Shown here: positions 51,653 through 59,828 of the stretch, piece after piece
How positions within the stretch are numbered: position 1 is the stretch's first letter
Layout: each line of letters opens with the position of its first letter
From: Candidatus Nanopelagicales bacterium
Lineage (GTDB): Bacteria; Actinomycetota; Actinomycetes; S36-B12; CAIYMF01
Length of the DNA stretch: 64,000 bases
Assembly (NCBI GenBank): GCA_017848795.1
Contig: JAFIHG010000047.1
Span: 62,001-126,000 of the forward strand
Direction: 5' to 3'
Made by a program: the position numbers and the translations under genes
Notes under the pieces: generated by a model
What the model was told of the DNA's origin: nothing
The model's database searches: none
The model's input: only the letters and a program-made list of their open reading frames with translations

Positions 51653-52816
51653 TCAGCCGACGCGCCCCGCCCCCGAGTACCGCTCGCCGTACCACGGACC
51701 CCAGGCTGCGGAGACCTCCACACCACGGCTCGGGTTGGCGGCGTGGACCATCCGGCCACCGCCGATGTACATGCCGACGTGGTGGGCGCCCATGCCGAAG
51801 TAGAACAGCAGGTCCCCCGGCTGCAGCTCGCTGCGGCTGATCCGGCGGGTCTGCTGGTACTGGGAGTACGAGTACGCCGTCAGCGACACCCCCGCCTGCG
51901 CCCACGCCCACGCGGTGAGCTTGGAGCAGTCCCAGCTCGACGGCGGGTGCGCGTTGTAGGAGTAGGGCTCACCGACCTGGGCGAGCGCCGCCTGCACCGC
52001 GGTCTGCGCGCGCGAGGACGAGTACCCCGCATTGCCGCCACCGTACGAGCCGCTGCCGCCGCTGCTCGAGCCAGATCCACCCGAGCCTCCGGAGCGGCTG
52101 GCCCGGGCGGCCGCGGCACGCCGCGCCGCCTCCGCCCGTTGCTGGGCGGCCGCTTCCTGGGCGGCCTTGATGGCGGCCTGCCGTCGTGCCTCGGCGATCG
52201 CCGCGAGGCGGCGGCGCTCCTCCTCCTTGAGCTTGGAGAGCACCTGCTGGGCCTCGGCGAGCTTGTTCGTGATGTACGCCTTGTGGGTGGCGGCGTCCTT
52301 GGCCGCCTGCGCCGCAGCGGCCTGCTGCTGGGCGAGCTCGGTCCGCACCTGGGCGAGCGCGACCCGGGCGGCCTGGCTGCGCCGCAGCTCGGCGTTGCCG
52401 ATCCGCGAGACCGTGTCGAGGGTCGCTGCGCGGTCCAGGAACTGCGTCGGGTCGTCGGCGAGCATCGCCTGCAGCATGGTGCTGGTGCCGCCGCTCGTGT
52501 ACGCGCTGCGGGCCATCGCGTCGACGCCCTCGGACGCTTCACCGACCCGCACCTGCGCGGCGGCGAGCTTCACCTTGAGCGCCGACACCCGCTTGTTGAT
52601 CGTGGCCAGACGGTTCTCCGCCTCGTTGACCAGCTCCCGGGCGTTGGCCGCGTCGTTCTGCAGTGCCTCGACCTGCGCCTCGACCTGTTCGATCGTGGCC
52701 TTCGGGTCCGCGGCGGCGCTCGGGCCGCTCACGACGGTCAGTGCGGCAATGGACGTGACGGCGACGACGGGAGCGAGTACCCGCACCAGTCGCGCGCGCT
52801 TGTACCGGGTCGCCAC
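51653..52816 (-). CDS. NlpC/P60 peptidoglycan endopeptidase with coiled coil
   Basis: A 387-residue secreted cell-wall hydrolase of the RipA type. A signal peptide ends near residue 35 (GPSAAADP). A long coiled coil follows (about 36-240), rich in Ala, Glu, Arg and Gln, then a Gly/Ser linker. The NlpC/P60 domain (about 265-387) has catalytic Cys in SWDCSKLTAWAW (near residue 296), His in GAHHVGMYIGGG and HAANPSRG downstream. It would cut between stem-peptide residues to separate daughter cells. The coiled coil may keep it inactive, as reported for relatives. The GTG has GAGGGAGG 8 nt upstream. Confidence 0.93.
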   Translation of the reverse strand: MATRYKRARLVRVLAPVVAVTSIAALTVVSGPSAAADPKATIEQVEAQVEALQNDAANARELVNEAENRLATINKRVSALKVKLAAAQVRVGEASEGVDAMARSAYTSGGTSTMLQAMLADDPTQFLDRAATLDTVSRIGNAELRRSQAARVALAQVRTELAQQQAAAAQAAKDAATHKAYITNKLAEAQQVLSKLKEEERRRLAAIAEARRQAAIKAAQEAAAQQRAEAARRAAAARASRSGGSGGSGSSSGGSGSYGGGNAGYSSSRAQTAVQAALAQVGEPYSYNAHPPSSWDCSKLTAWAWAQAGVSLTAYSYSQYQQTRRISRSELQPGDLLFYFGMGAHHVGMYIGGGRMVHAANPSRGVEVSAAWGPWYGERYSGAGRVG

Positions 52817-52835
52817 GGAGGCGGCCTCCCTCTTC

Positions 52836-52990
52836 CGTCCGCCTACCGGGTGAGCTGACGGGCTCGGGCGGGAAGTCGCCCTACCGCGCCACCGAGGTGG
52901 CGCCGATTCGCCCCGGGGGAAGGTGGTTCCCCGGCTCCGCCGACCCCTTCGGTGCGGGGCACCGCAAGGGCCGCCAGACTCGACGGGGAT
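52836..52990 (-). promoter_or_regulatory. c-di-AMP (ydaO/yuaA) riboswitch before the NlpC/P60 gene
   Basis: On the minus strand the region reads GGAGCCGGGGAACCACC, then CGGGGCGAATCGGCGCC, then GGTAGGGCGAC, and ends CCCGTCAGCTCACCCGGTAGGC. These are the conserved blocks of the cyclic di-AMP aptamer in order. It lies directly before the endopeptidase ribosome-binding site. In actinobacteria this class commonly controls cell-wall hydrolases, so osmotic or wall-stress signalling should set hydrolase level. Exact ends are approximate. Confidence 0.9.
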
Positions 52991-53146
52991 GCCCGTCGCC
53001 CCCGGCTGAGGGCTGATCTTCCGGACATCCGAGGCGAGACCCTACCAGCGGTCCGGGACCCTTTCGGGGCGCCTCGCCGAGATCTGTGGATCCCGTGGTG
53101 CGAGCCGCCGCGTACCACACTGTGGACGGGCGCAGCGCGATGCGGA

Positions 53147-53350
53147 TCACCCCGCCCGCTCGTGCGCGGCGCCGCGCTCGTCCGCGACGAGCCGCAACGG
53201 CGGCACCAGTCCGCGGTCGGCGAGCACGTCCAGCGCGCGCCGCTCCGGCTCCTCGAGCAGTTCCGGGCCGGGTGGGCCGAGCAGCACCGAGACCACGCAG
53301 TCCTCGCAGGCCGGTCCCCGCGCCGCGCACCAGTTGCAGTCGATCAGCAT
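53147..53350 (-). CDS. Small cysteine-rich protein
   Basis: A 67-residue protein of unknown function. Two cysteine pairs lie at the N-terminus (IDCNWC and ACEDC), suggesting one metal site, followed by VVSVLLG and a short helical, hydrophilic tail (LLEEPERRALDVLADRGLVPPLRL). The ATG at 53350 begins directly before the first cysteine. It is located between the riboswitch-controlled hydrolase and another zinc-ribbon gene. The small size and clear conserved look suggest a real gene, but no role can be given. Confidence 0.65.
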   Translation of the reverse strand: MLIDCNWCAARGPACEDCVVSVLLGPPGPELLEEPERRALDVLADRGLVPPLRLVADERGAAHERAG

Positions 53351-53437
53351 GCCCGCCTCCGACGGCCGCGGTCCCCCATCGGGACCGATCGGCGCCGACC
53401 GTACGCAGCAGGTCCGACAGCCCCTCGCGCTCCGCGC

Positions 53438-53692
53438 TCAGGGGCCTGCCGGCCGCCCCTCGTCGGGCGCCGGTCGCGGTACCAGCTGCACCGCGTCCTG
53501 CGCTCCGCACCACCGGCAGGCGACCTGCTCGATGGTCTCGGCGAGCGGCGTCGCCTCCTCGACCGACGCGGCTCCGGACAGGTCCAGGTGCCAGTACTCG
53601 CGCACCCGGTTGGTTCGGGTGACGTCGAAACGGGTCAGGTTCCCGCAGCGCGTGCAGCGCCAGCGCTCGCCGGGACCGGGCAGGCTCACCAC
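53438..53692 (-). CDS. Small zinc-ribbon protein
   Basis: An 84-residue protein with two CxxC pairs (WRCTRCGNLTRFDVTRTNRVREYWHLDL, and later VACRWCGAQDAVQLV), which together form a zinc ribbon. I believe it is conserved in actinobacteria but know no function. The GTG at 53692 has TAGGGT 7 nt upstream, so the transcript is probably leaderless; a second GTG lies one codon later. It may be co-transcribed with the small cysteine-rich gene 87 bp downstream. Confidence 0.8.
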   Translation of the reverse strand: MVSLPGPGERWRCTRCGNLTRFDVTRTNRVREYWHLDLSGAASVEEATPLAETIEQVACRWCGAQDAVQLVPRPAPDEGRPAGP

Positions 53693-53699
53693 GGCAGCG

Positions 53700-53705
53700 A
53701 CCCTA
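53700..53705 (-). promoter_or_regulatory. Probable -10 element of the zinc-ribbon gene
   Basis: TAGGGT on the minus strand ends 7 nt before the GTG at 53692. The divergent nuclease promoter lies about 70 bp away. Confidence 0.5.
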
Positions 53706-53772
53706 GGCCCTGCCCGCGCCTACGCCGCGCGCCTGTGCCGCGCGCCTGCACCGTGCTGTCGGACCGGCGCCG

Positions 53773-53778
53773 TACCGT
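53773..53778 (+). promoter_or_regulatory. Probable -10 element of the DnaQ-UvrC nuclease gene
   Basis: TACCGT ends 8 nt before the GTG at 53787, with no ribosome-binding site. Confidence 0.4.
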
Positions 53779-53786
53779 CCGCAGGT

Positions 53787-55589
53787 GTGGGACAGCCAGC
53801 CGCGCAGCACACCCCCGTGCAGCACACCTCCATGCAACACGCCTCCATGCAGGGCACCTTCGACGAGCTGGGCACCCCGCTGCACGACACGACGTTCGTC
53901 GTCGTCGACCTCGAGACGACCGGCGGCGCACCGGCGGACGCGGGCATCACCGAGATCGGGGCGGTGAAGGTCCGCGGCGGTGAGGTCGTCGCGGAGTTCG
54001 CCACCCTCGTCGACCCCGGCGAGCCCGTGCCACCGTTCGTCGCCCTGCTCACCGGCATCACCGACCGGATGCTGGTCGGCGCACCGCGTCTCGGGGCGGC
54101 GCTTCCGGCGTTCCTCGAGTTCGCGGGATTCGGCGCGGGCGCAGTGCTCGTCGCCCACAACGCGCCGTACGACACCGGCTTCCTCGCCGCGGCCTGCGCC
54201 CGCACCGGCCGTTCCTGGCCCGCCCCGCCTGTCGTCGACACCGCACGGCTGGCACGTGCCGTGCTGCTCAAGGACGAGGTCCCCAACTGCAAGCTCGCCA
54301 CGCTCGCCCGGCACTTCCGTGCCCGGGTCACCCCGAACCACCGCGCCCTCGACGACGCGCGCGCCACCGTCGACGTGCTGCACGCACTCATCGAGCGGGT
54401 CGGCACGCTGGGCGTGCACACCGTGGAGGAGCTGGCGACCTACACCTCCCGGGTCAGCCCCGCGCAGCGGCGCAAACGGCACCTCGCCGACGGGCTGCCC
54501 GACGCGCCGGGCGTCTACCTGTTCCGCGACGAGGCCGGGCGCGCGCTGTACGTCGGCAAGTCGCGGCGGATCCGCAGCCGGGTCCGCTCCTACTTCACCG
54601 CCAGCGAGCAACGCAGCCGGATGGCGCAGATGGTGGCGCTCGCGCAGTCGGTCACGGCTGTCCCGTGCGCCAGCGAGCTCGAGGCCGAGGTGCGCGAGCT
54701 ACGGCTCATCGCCGAGCACAAACCGCGCTTCAACCGCCGCTCCCGCCACCCCGAGCGTGCGCAGTGGGTCAAGCTGACCGTCGAGCCCTTCCCCCGGCTC
54801 TCGCTCGTCCGCACGGTGCGCGACGACGTGGGGGTCGGCGCCGCCTACCTCGGACCGTTCGGCTCGCGGGCCGCGGCGCAGGCGGCGATGGCAGCGGTGC
54901 ACCAGGCGGTCCCGTTGCGCACCTGCACCGCCCGCCTCCGCCCTGGGCTGCCCGCGCCGACGTGCGTCCTGGCCGAACTGGGCCGCTGCCCGGCGCCGTG
55001 CACGGGTGAGGTGAGCGTCGAGGACTACGCCCGGCTCGCGGCGCGTGCCCGCGCGGCGATCACCGCCGACGCCCGTGAGCTCGAGGCGGCCGTACGGGCC
55101 AAGCTCGACGCGCTGCGCGGGACGCAGCGGTACGAGCAGGCCGCGACCTGGCGCGACCGGCTCGCGGCGTTCGCGCAGGCCGCGGCCCGCGCGCAGGAAC
55201 TGGCGGCGCTCGCCGACCGGGCCCAGGTCGTCGCCGCCCGGCCGACCCACGACCGCGGCTGGGAGATCCACGTTGTGCGCCACGGCCGGCTCGCGGGCGC
55301 GGCCGTCGCGCCGCCGCGGGTCGATCCTCGCCCGTACGTCGAGGCGGTCCTCGCCACCGCCGAGCGCGTCGAGCCGCCGGTGGGACCCGTGCCGGCCGCG
55401 CTGCCGGCGGAGACCGACCGGGTGCTGCGGTGGCTGGAATCGGACGGCACCCGGCTGGTGCACCTCGACGGCGACGACGGCTGGGCGCTTCCGGTGCACG
55501 GCGCCGGCGGTCTGCACGCCCGGCTTCGGACGGCCGGTTCCTCGGTCGTCGTGCCGGCACCCGAGCGTCCGCTACGCCCCGCCATGTGA
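53787..55589 (+). CDS. DnaQ-like exonuclease fused to a UvrC-type GIY-YIG nuclease
   Basis: A 600-residue two-nuclease protein. Residues 30-205 are a DEDDh 3'-5' exonuclease (FVVVDLETTGG; VAHNAPYDTGFL; HRALDDARATVDVLH). A GIY-YIG endonuclease domain follows (about 235-320: PGVYLFRDEAGRALYVGKSRRIRSRV), then a UvrC-like region with cysteines (TCTARLRPGL, CVLAELGRCPAPC) and a UVR-like helix. It resembles mycobacterial Rv2191, as I recall, and probably acts in nucleotide-excision or mismatch repair. The first 24 codons contain three 15-bp repeats, so the GTG 53787, ATG 53832 and ATG 53847 are all candidate starts. The end overlaps the CPBP gene by 18 bp. Confidence 0.92.
   Translation: MGQPAAQHTPVQHTSMQHASMQGTFDELGTPLHDTTFVVVDLETTGGAPADAGITEIGAVKVRGGEVVAEFATLVDPGEPVPPFVALLTGITDRMLVGAPRLGAALPAFLEFAGFGAGAVLVAHNAPYDTGFLAAACARTGRSWPAPPVVDTARLARAVLLKDEVPNCKLATLARHFRARVTPNHRALDDARATVDVLHALIERVGTLGVHTVEELATYTSRVSPAQRRKRHLADGLPDAPGVYLFRDEAGRALYVGKSRRIRSRVRSYFTASEQRSRMAQMVALAQSVTAVPCASELEAEVRELRLIAEHKPRFNRRSRHPERAQWVKLTVEPFPRLSLVRTVRDDVGVGAAYLGPFGSRAAAQAAMAAVHQAVPLRTCTARLRPGLPAPTCVLAELGRCPAPCTGEVSVEDYARLAARARAAITADARELEAAVRAKLDALRGTQRYEQAATWRDRLAAFAQAAARAQELAALADRAQVVAARPTHDRGWEIHVVRHGRLAGAAVAPPRVDPRPYVEAVLATAERVEPPVGPVPAALPAETDRVLRWLESDGTRLVHLDGDDGWALPVHGAGGLHARLRTAGSSVVVPAPERPLRPAM
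53805..53849 (+). repeat. 15-bp tandem repeats at the start of the nuclease gene
   Basis: Three 15-bp units (starting CAGCACACCCCCGTG, CAGCACACCTCCATG, CAACACGCCTCCATG) encode QHTPV, QHTSM and QHASM; a fourth unit is decayed. Each unit ends in a possible start codon, so unit number could change the choice of start. Confidence 0.85.
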
Positions 55590-56291
55590 GGCAGCGCCAG
55601 TGCGCCGCGCGCTCGCGAGCGTGCCCGTGCCGTTGAGCGCCCAGTGCAACGCGGCCGGCACCAGCAGGCTGCCGGCCGCGTACCGCAACGCGCAAAGCAC
55701 CACCCCACCGGCCGTAGTCACCGCGACGGTGCCGACCGTCCCGCGCAGGTCACCGTCTGCCTCGAGGGCACCGGGCACGTGCCAGAGCCCGAACAGCACG
55801 CTCGCGGCGAGGACGGCGAGCGGGACGCCGCACAACGGGGCGAGCAGCGCGGGCAGCACCGCGCGGAACGCGACCTCCTCGACCAGCACGGTCCCGAACG
55901 GCACGTCGAGCAGCGCCGCCCGCAACGGGTGCTGCGGTCGCGTGTCGAACAGCCGCGCGAGCCGCGGCACGCGTGCGGCCACGAGCACCGCGCCGACCGT
56001 GAGCAGCGCGACCAGCGCCGCGCGCGGCAGGCTGCGCACCAGCTCGTCGGCACCCAGGCCCAGTTGGGGGGAGGAGAGCCCGGAGCGCGCCGCCGCGAGC
56101 AGCAGCGCCGCAGCGGCCACCATCCCGGCGGCGGCGTACGGCCAGCCGGCCAAGCGCCGCGTGGCCATCAAGAATCCGGCGAGCACCGCGGCCACGGCGA
56201 TCCAGACGAATCCCGCCGCGGCGCTGAGGACACCGACCGTGAGCAGGCCCAGCCCGATCGTCCGGGCCCGTATCGCAGCCACGCCCGCCAT
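55572..56291 (-). CDS. CPBP-family intramembrane metalloprotease
   Basis: A 239-residue protein with six to seven hydrophobic segments. The CPBP/Abi motifs are present: VLVEEVAFRAVLPALL (Glu-Glu-xxx-Arg, about residue 136), LFGLWHVPGAL (His, about residue 170) and LHWALNGTG near the C-terminus. Such proteins cleave prenylated or membrane peptides and some give bacteriocin immunity. The ATG at 56291 is used; the frame continues upstream to 56345 but lacks support and would overlap the divergent promoter. The role here is unknown. Confidence 0.88.
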   Translation of the reverse strand: MAGVAAIRARTIGLGLLTVGVLSAAAGFVWIAVAAVLAGFLMATRRLAGWPYAAAGMVAAAALLLAAARSGLSSPQLGLGADELVRSLPRAALVALLTVGAVLVAARVPRLARLFDTRPQHPLRAALLDVPFGTVLVEEVAFRAVLPALLAPLCGVPLAVLAASVLFGLWHVPGALEADGDLRGTVGTVAVTTAGGVVLCALRYAAGSLLVPAALHWALNGTGTLASARRTGAASHGGA

Positions 56292-56352
56292 CCTGCCCGC
56301 CAGCGGCGCGGCACCCGACCCGCGACTCCGGCTGCGCCGGCCCACGGTGGCC

Positions 56353-56358
56353 TACGCT
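56353..56358 (+). promoter_or_regulatory. Probable -10 element of the Lrp ligand-domain gene
   Basis: TACGCT ends 6 nt before the ATG at 56365, with no ribosome-binding site. Confidence 0.45.
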
Positions 56359-56364
56359 GCCGCC

Positions 56365-56643
56365 ATGGTGACCGCGATCGTGTTCATCCACGCCGACACC
56401 TCGGCGATCAACACCGTGGGGCAGGCTGTGGCCGAAGTGCCCGGGGTCAGCGAGGTCTACAGCGTGACCGGGGATCTGGACCTTGTCGCGATGGTGCGCG
56501 TACGCGAGCTGGACGACGTGAGCGGTGTCGTCACCGACCGGATCAGCGCGATCCCGGGGATCCTCACCACCGAGACCCACGTCGCCTTCCGGACCTACAG
56601 CCGCCACGACCTCGAGGCCGCGTTCGCCATCGGACTCGACTGA
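56365..56643 (+). CDS. Stand-alone Lrp/AsnC ligand-binding (RAM) domain protein
   Basis: A 92-residue protein that is only the RAM domain of Lrp/AsnC regulators, without the helix-turn-helix. The pattern IVFIHADTSAINTVGQAVAEVPGVSEVYSVTGDLDLVAMVRV followed by ISAIPGILTTETHVAFRTYS is typical. Such domains assemble into rings and bind amino acids. Placement next to trpD, in the opposite direction, is consistent with amino acid sensing, but no target is visible. The ATG has TACGCT 6 nt upstream. Confidence 0.9.
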   Translation: MVTAIVFIHADTSAINTVGQAVAEVPGVSEVYSVTGDLDLVAMVRVRELDDVSGVVTDRISAIPGILTTETHVAFRTYSRHDLEAAFAIGLD

Positions 56644-56713
56644 CCGATCGGCCCGGAACGACCCATCAGGCCGGGGACCAGCGTGTCTACTGACGCGGTC
56701 AGCCGGCGGGCGG

Positions 56714-57808
56714 CTAGGCCAGGCGCACGGTGAGCGCGGCCCATCGCGCGAGCAGCGCGCCGGCCGCACCATCGTCGATCGCCGCCGCGGCGCGCGGCAG
56801 CGCAGCCGCGAGACGCTCGACCAGCTGATCCGGGCCGCGACCGGGGTCCGCGCGGTGCGTCACGGCGGCGTCGCGGGCGACGAGCGAGGCTGCCGCGTTC
56901 AGCAGCACCGCATCGCGTACGCCTTCGAGCCGCTCCTCGCGGTCGCCGCCGAGCACGGAGCGGGCGACCGCTGCGTTGTAGGCGGCGTCCGCTCCCCGCA
57001 GCGCGCCGTCCGACGGGGGGCGGATGCCGAGCTCGGCCGGGTCGAGCACGGTCGGTACGACACGGCCCCCGGTCGCCTCCCACACCCGCGTACGGGTCGC
57101 GGTGGAGAACTCGTCGAGGCCGTCCTCGCCGCGCACGACCAGGGCGTGTGTTCCGCGGGCGGCGAGCGCACCGGCCATGACGGGTGCGAGCGTCGCGTCG
57201 TAGCAGCCGACCATCTGCGCCGCGGGGCGGGCAGGGTTGGCGAGCGGCCCGAGAATGTTGAAGACGGTGCCGACGCCGAGCCCGGTCCGGGTCGCGGCCG
57301 CGTGCCGCATCCCGGGGTGGAAGCGCGGCGCGAAGCAGAAGGCGATGCCCACGTCGGCGAGGCACCGCTCGACGGCGGGCGCCGGCAGGTCGATCACCAC
57401 GCCGAGCGCCTCCAGCACGTCGGCCGAGCCGGCCGCCGAGGAGGCGGCCCGGTTGCCGTGCTTGACGACCGTCGCCCCGGCAGCCGCCACGACCACCGCC
57501 GCCATCGTGGAGATGTTCACGGTGCGGGCGCGGTCGCCCCCGGTCCCACAGGTGTCGACCGCCGGTTCGCGGTCCGCGGGCACCTGCACCGGTACGGCGT
57601 GCTCGAGCATCGCCGTCACGAGCCCGCCGACCTCCTGCGCGGTCTCCCCCTTGGCACGCAGCGCGACGAGGAACCCGGCGAGCGCGACCGGCGGGGCGTC
57701 CCCGCGCATCACGCCGTCCATCGCCCAGGCCGTGTCGTCCTCGGTGAGGTCCTCCCCGCGCAGCAGCGCACTGGTCAGGTCGGCCCAGCCGCGCGTCTCG
57801 TCCGCCAC
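56714..57808 (-). CDS. trpD: Anthranilate phosphoribosyltransferase
   Basis: A 364-residue enzyme of tryptophan synthesis that joins anthranilate and phosphoribosyl pyrophosphate. The PRPP loop [71 protein letters not shown] and [14 protein letters not shown] are all present. The GTG at 57808 is chosen because TAGGGT lies 7 nt upstream; a GTG at 57835 is also possible but lies before that -10. No other trp genes are in the window. Confidence 0.94.
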   Translation of the reverse strand: MADETRGWADLTSALLRGEDLTEDDTAWAMDGVMRGDAPPVALAGFLVALRAKGETAQEVGGLVTAMLEHAVPVQVPADREPAVDTCGTGGDRARTVNISTMAAVVVAAAGATVVKHGNRAASSAAGSADVLEALGVVIDLPAPAVERCLADVGIAFCFAPRFHPGMRHAAATRTGLGVGTVFNILGPLANPARPAAQMVGCYDATLAPVMAGALAARGTHALVVRGEDGLDEFSTATRTRVWEATGGRVVPTVLDPAELGIRPPSDGALRGADAAYNAAVARSVLGGDREERLEGVRDAVLLNAAASLVARDAAVTHRADPGRGPDQLVERLAAALPRAAAAIDDGAAGALLARWAALTVRLA

Positions 57809-57815
57809 GGCGGTG

Positions 57816-57821
57816 ACCCTA
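57816..57821 (-). promoter_or_regulatory. Probable -10 element deciding the trpD start
   Basis: TAGGGT on the minus strand ends 7 nt before the GTG at 57808. If used, the upstream GTG at 57835 would not be in the message. Confidence 0.5.
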
Positions 57822-57852
57822 GCCGCCGTGCTCACCCGCGCCGCGGCACGCG

Positions 57853-58542
57853 TCAGGCGAGCGCCGCGAGCTCACCGAGCCGCCCGTCGGTCATCGCGAG
57901 GTGCCGGTCGGCGTACCGCACCAGGTGCTCGTCGTGCGTCACCAGGACGGTCGCGACCCCGTGCTCCCGCGTGACCTCGGCCAGCAGCTCGGCCACGGCG
58001 ACCGACCGCTGGGCGTCCAGCGCCGAGGTCGGCTCGTCGACGAGCAGCAGCTGCGGCGAGTTCATCAGCGCCCGCGCGATCGCCACCCGCTGGCGCTGCC
58101 CGCCGGAGAGCTGGTGCGGACGGCGCCGGCTGGCGGGCCCCAGACCGACCTGCGCGAGCAGCGCCGCAGCGCGCTCGCGCTGCCGCGCCGGACGGTGACC
58201 GGCCAGGTGCGCCGCGAGGAGCAACTGGTCCACCGCGTCGAGCGACGGCACCAGGTTGGACTGCTGGAAGACGAACCCGATCCGTTCGCGGCGTACGGTG
58301 GCCCGCTCTCGCGGCGAGAGCGCCGCCGTGTCCGTCCCGTCGATCCGTACCGCGCCGGAACCGGGGCGCTGCAGCAGGCCGGCGACCGCGAGCAGGCTGG
58401 ACTTGCCCGACCCGGACGGTCCGGTCACCACCACGAGCTCACCCGGGTCGACGCGTAGCGTGACCTCGTCCAGTGCGGTCACCGTGCCGTCGCCGTCCGG
58501 GTGGACGAGCGTGACGTCGGTCAGTTCGAGGCTGGGGTTCAT
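57853..58542 (-). CDS. MacB-type ABC transporter ATP-binding protein
   Basis: A 229-residue ATPase with Walker [13 protein letters not shown] (about residues 41-52), [21 protein letters not shown] (Q-loop), signature [17 protein letters not shown], Walker [13 protein letters not shown] and switch VTHDEHL. It matches LolD/MacB-type ATPases that pair with FtsX-like permeases. The ATG at 58542 overlaps the permease stop as ATGA; the long upstream open frame is a shadow of the permease. It is transcribed away from the nearby two-component genes. Confidence 0.93.
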   Translation of the reverse strand: MNPSLELTDVTLVHPDGDGTVTALDEVTLRVDPGELVVVTGPSGSGKSSLLAVAGLLQRPGSGAVRIDGTDTAALSPRERATVRRERIGFVFQQSNLVPSLDAVDQLLLAAHLAGHRPARQRERAAALLAQVGLGPASRRRPHQLSGGQRQRVAIARALMNSPQLLLVDEPTSALDAQRSVAVAELLAEVTREHGVATVLVTHDEHLVRYADRHLAMTDGRLGELAALA

Positions 58543-59621
58543 CGGGCGGCTCCGAGCGCAGTGATGGGGTCCACGGTGGCGATGCTGCGTACGGCCACCA
58601 GCGCGCCGAGCAGTCCGACGCCGAAGGTCACCGACAGCGGTACGACGGTTGTCGCAGGTGAGACGAGGAACGGCACGGTCGCGCCGGCGAGCAGGCCGAC
58701 CCCGGTCGCGGCGAGCGCGCCGACGATCGACCCGACGGCCAGCACGACACCGGCCTGCGCGAGCGAGTCCCTGACCAGGTAGCCCGTCGTCGCGCCCATC
58801 GCCTTGAGCACCGCGAGGTCCGGGGTGCGCTGGATGGTCCAGACCGTGAAGAACGCACCGACCACGAGGGCCCCGACGCCGAACAGCAGGCCGCGGATGA
58901 GCGAGAGCGACCCGTTCTCCGCCGAGTACGACCCGATCGCCGCGAACGCGCCGGTGCGCGAGACGGTCGTCGTTCCGGCGGCAGCGTCTCCGGCACTCAG
59001 ATCCGCCCCGGTCGCGGTGCGCAGCGCCACGACGGTCCCGTGCGGCCCGGTCCCCTCCCCGGTCCGTCCCTGCAGCTGGTCCCAGGTCGCAAGCGCGACC
59101 CAGGCCGCCGGGACGTGGTTGAACGAGGTGTCCTGCTGCCCTGCCGCGACGCGCAGCTCGTGCCCGCCGACGACGACCGTCTGTCCGGGCGCGACACCGG
59201 CCGTCTCGAGCAGCTGCGGACCGAGCACGACGACGCGGTCCGACCGGAGCGCGGCGGGGGCCACGAACGAGCCCGGGAGGGCTCCGAGCAGCGTCACGGG
59301 CAGTTGCGTGCTGCCGGAGGCGAGCCGGTTCGGCGCGACGCCCAGCAGCGCGGCGTCGGTGACGCCCGGCGCGCCGGCCCAGGTCCGCTCCTGCGCGGTT
59401 GTCACGGTGCTGGAGTCGAAGCTCAGGGTTCGGCCGTCGGCGGGGCGCTGGAAGGCGAGGTGGTCGGCGGGCAGCTCGGCCACTGCCGACGTGCTCTGTG
59501 CGGCGAGCCCGGCCGCGAGCCCGGAGAGCACCACCACCAGGAAGGTGAGCAAGGCGACGACGGCGGCCATGAGGCCGAACCTGCCGCGGGCGAATCGCAG
59601 GTCGCGGATGGCGAGGAACAC
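58539..59621 (-). CDS. FtsX/MacB-like ABC permease
   Basis: A 360-residue membrane protein. One helix lies at the N-terminus (LMAAVVALLTFLVVVLSGLAAG, about 19-40), followed by a large extracellular domain (about 42-240) and three C-terminal helices (LLFGVGALVVGAFFTVWTI, GVVLAVGSIVGALAATGVGLLAG, VTFGVGLLGALVAVRS). This is the usual topology of mechanotransmission ABC permeases, which export or extract lipids and peptides. The GTG at 59621 has GAAAGGA about 9 nt upstream. The divergent histidine kinase probably senses the same compound. Confidence 0.9.
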   Translation of the reverse strand: MFLAIRDLRFARGRFGLMAAVVALLTFLVVVLSGLAAGLAAQSTSAVAELPADHLAFQRPADGRTLSFDSSTVTTAQERTWAGAPGVTDAALLGVAPNRLASGSTQLPVTLLGALPGSFVAPAALRSDRVVVLGPQLLETAGVAPGQTVVVGGHELRVAAGQQDTSFNHVPAAWVALATWDQLQGRTGEGTGPHGTVVALRTATGADLSAGDAAAGTTTVSRTGAFAAIGSYSAENGSLSLIRGLLFGVGALVVGAFFTVWTIQRTPDLAVLKAMGATTGYLVRDSLAQAGVVLAVGSIVGALAATGVGLLAGATVPFLVSPATTVVPLSVTFGVGLLGALVAVRSIATVDPITALGAAR

Positions 59622-59814
59622 GGGAAGGGTCCTTTCTCTCTCGCATCCAGCGTCCCCGGCCGCGGCGGCGCCCACATCGTGCGCCGGACGGCACCGGCGC
59701 TGACGAAGGGTGCAGGCAGCGCATCCATCGAAAGGTGCACCCGCGCGTCGGCGGAAGGTCGGCAGTGCGCCGACGGCACGCGCCGGCCCGTCCACCTGGG
59801 CGGCCCGCGGGACG

Positions 59815-59820
59815 TAGCGT
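59815..59820 (+). promoter_or_regulatory. Probable -10 element of the second two-component operon
   Basis: TAGCGT ends 5 nt before GTG 59826 and 8 nt before ATG 59829, without a ribosome-binding site. The 59622-59825 gap therefore holds two divergent promoters; no gene is seen in it. Confidence 0.4.
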
Positions 59821-59828
59821 GAGCGGTG

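Noticed and set aside
56365-56643. Truncated Lrp regulator (pseudogene) lacking its helix-turn-helix
   Set aside because: Stand-alone RAM-domain proteins are a normal family of this length, and the gene has its own promoter-like element.
58543-59724. Extended start of the ABC ATPase gene
   Set aside because: The extra 390 residues are out-of-frame reading of the permease gene; the ATG at 58542 overlaps the permease stop as ATGA.
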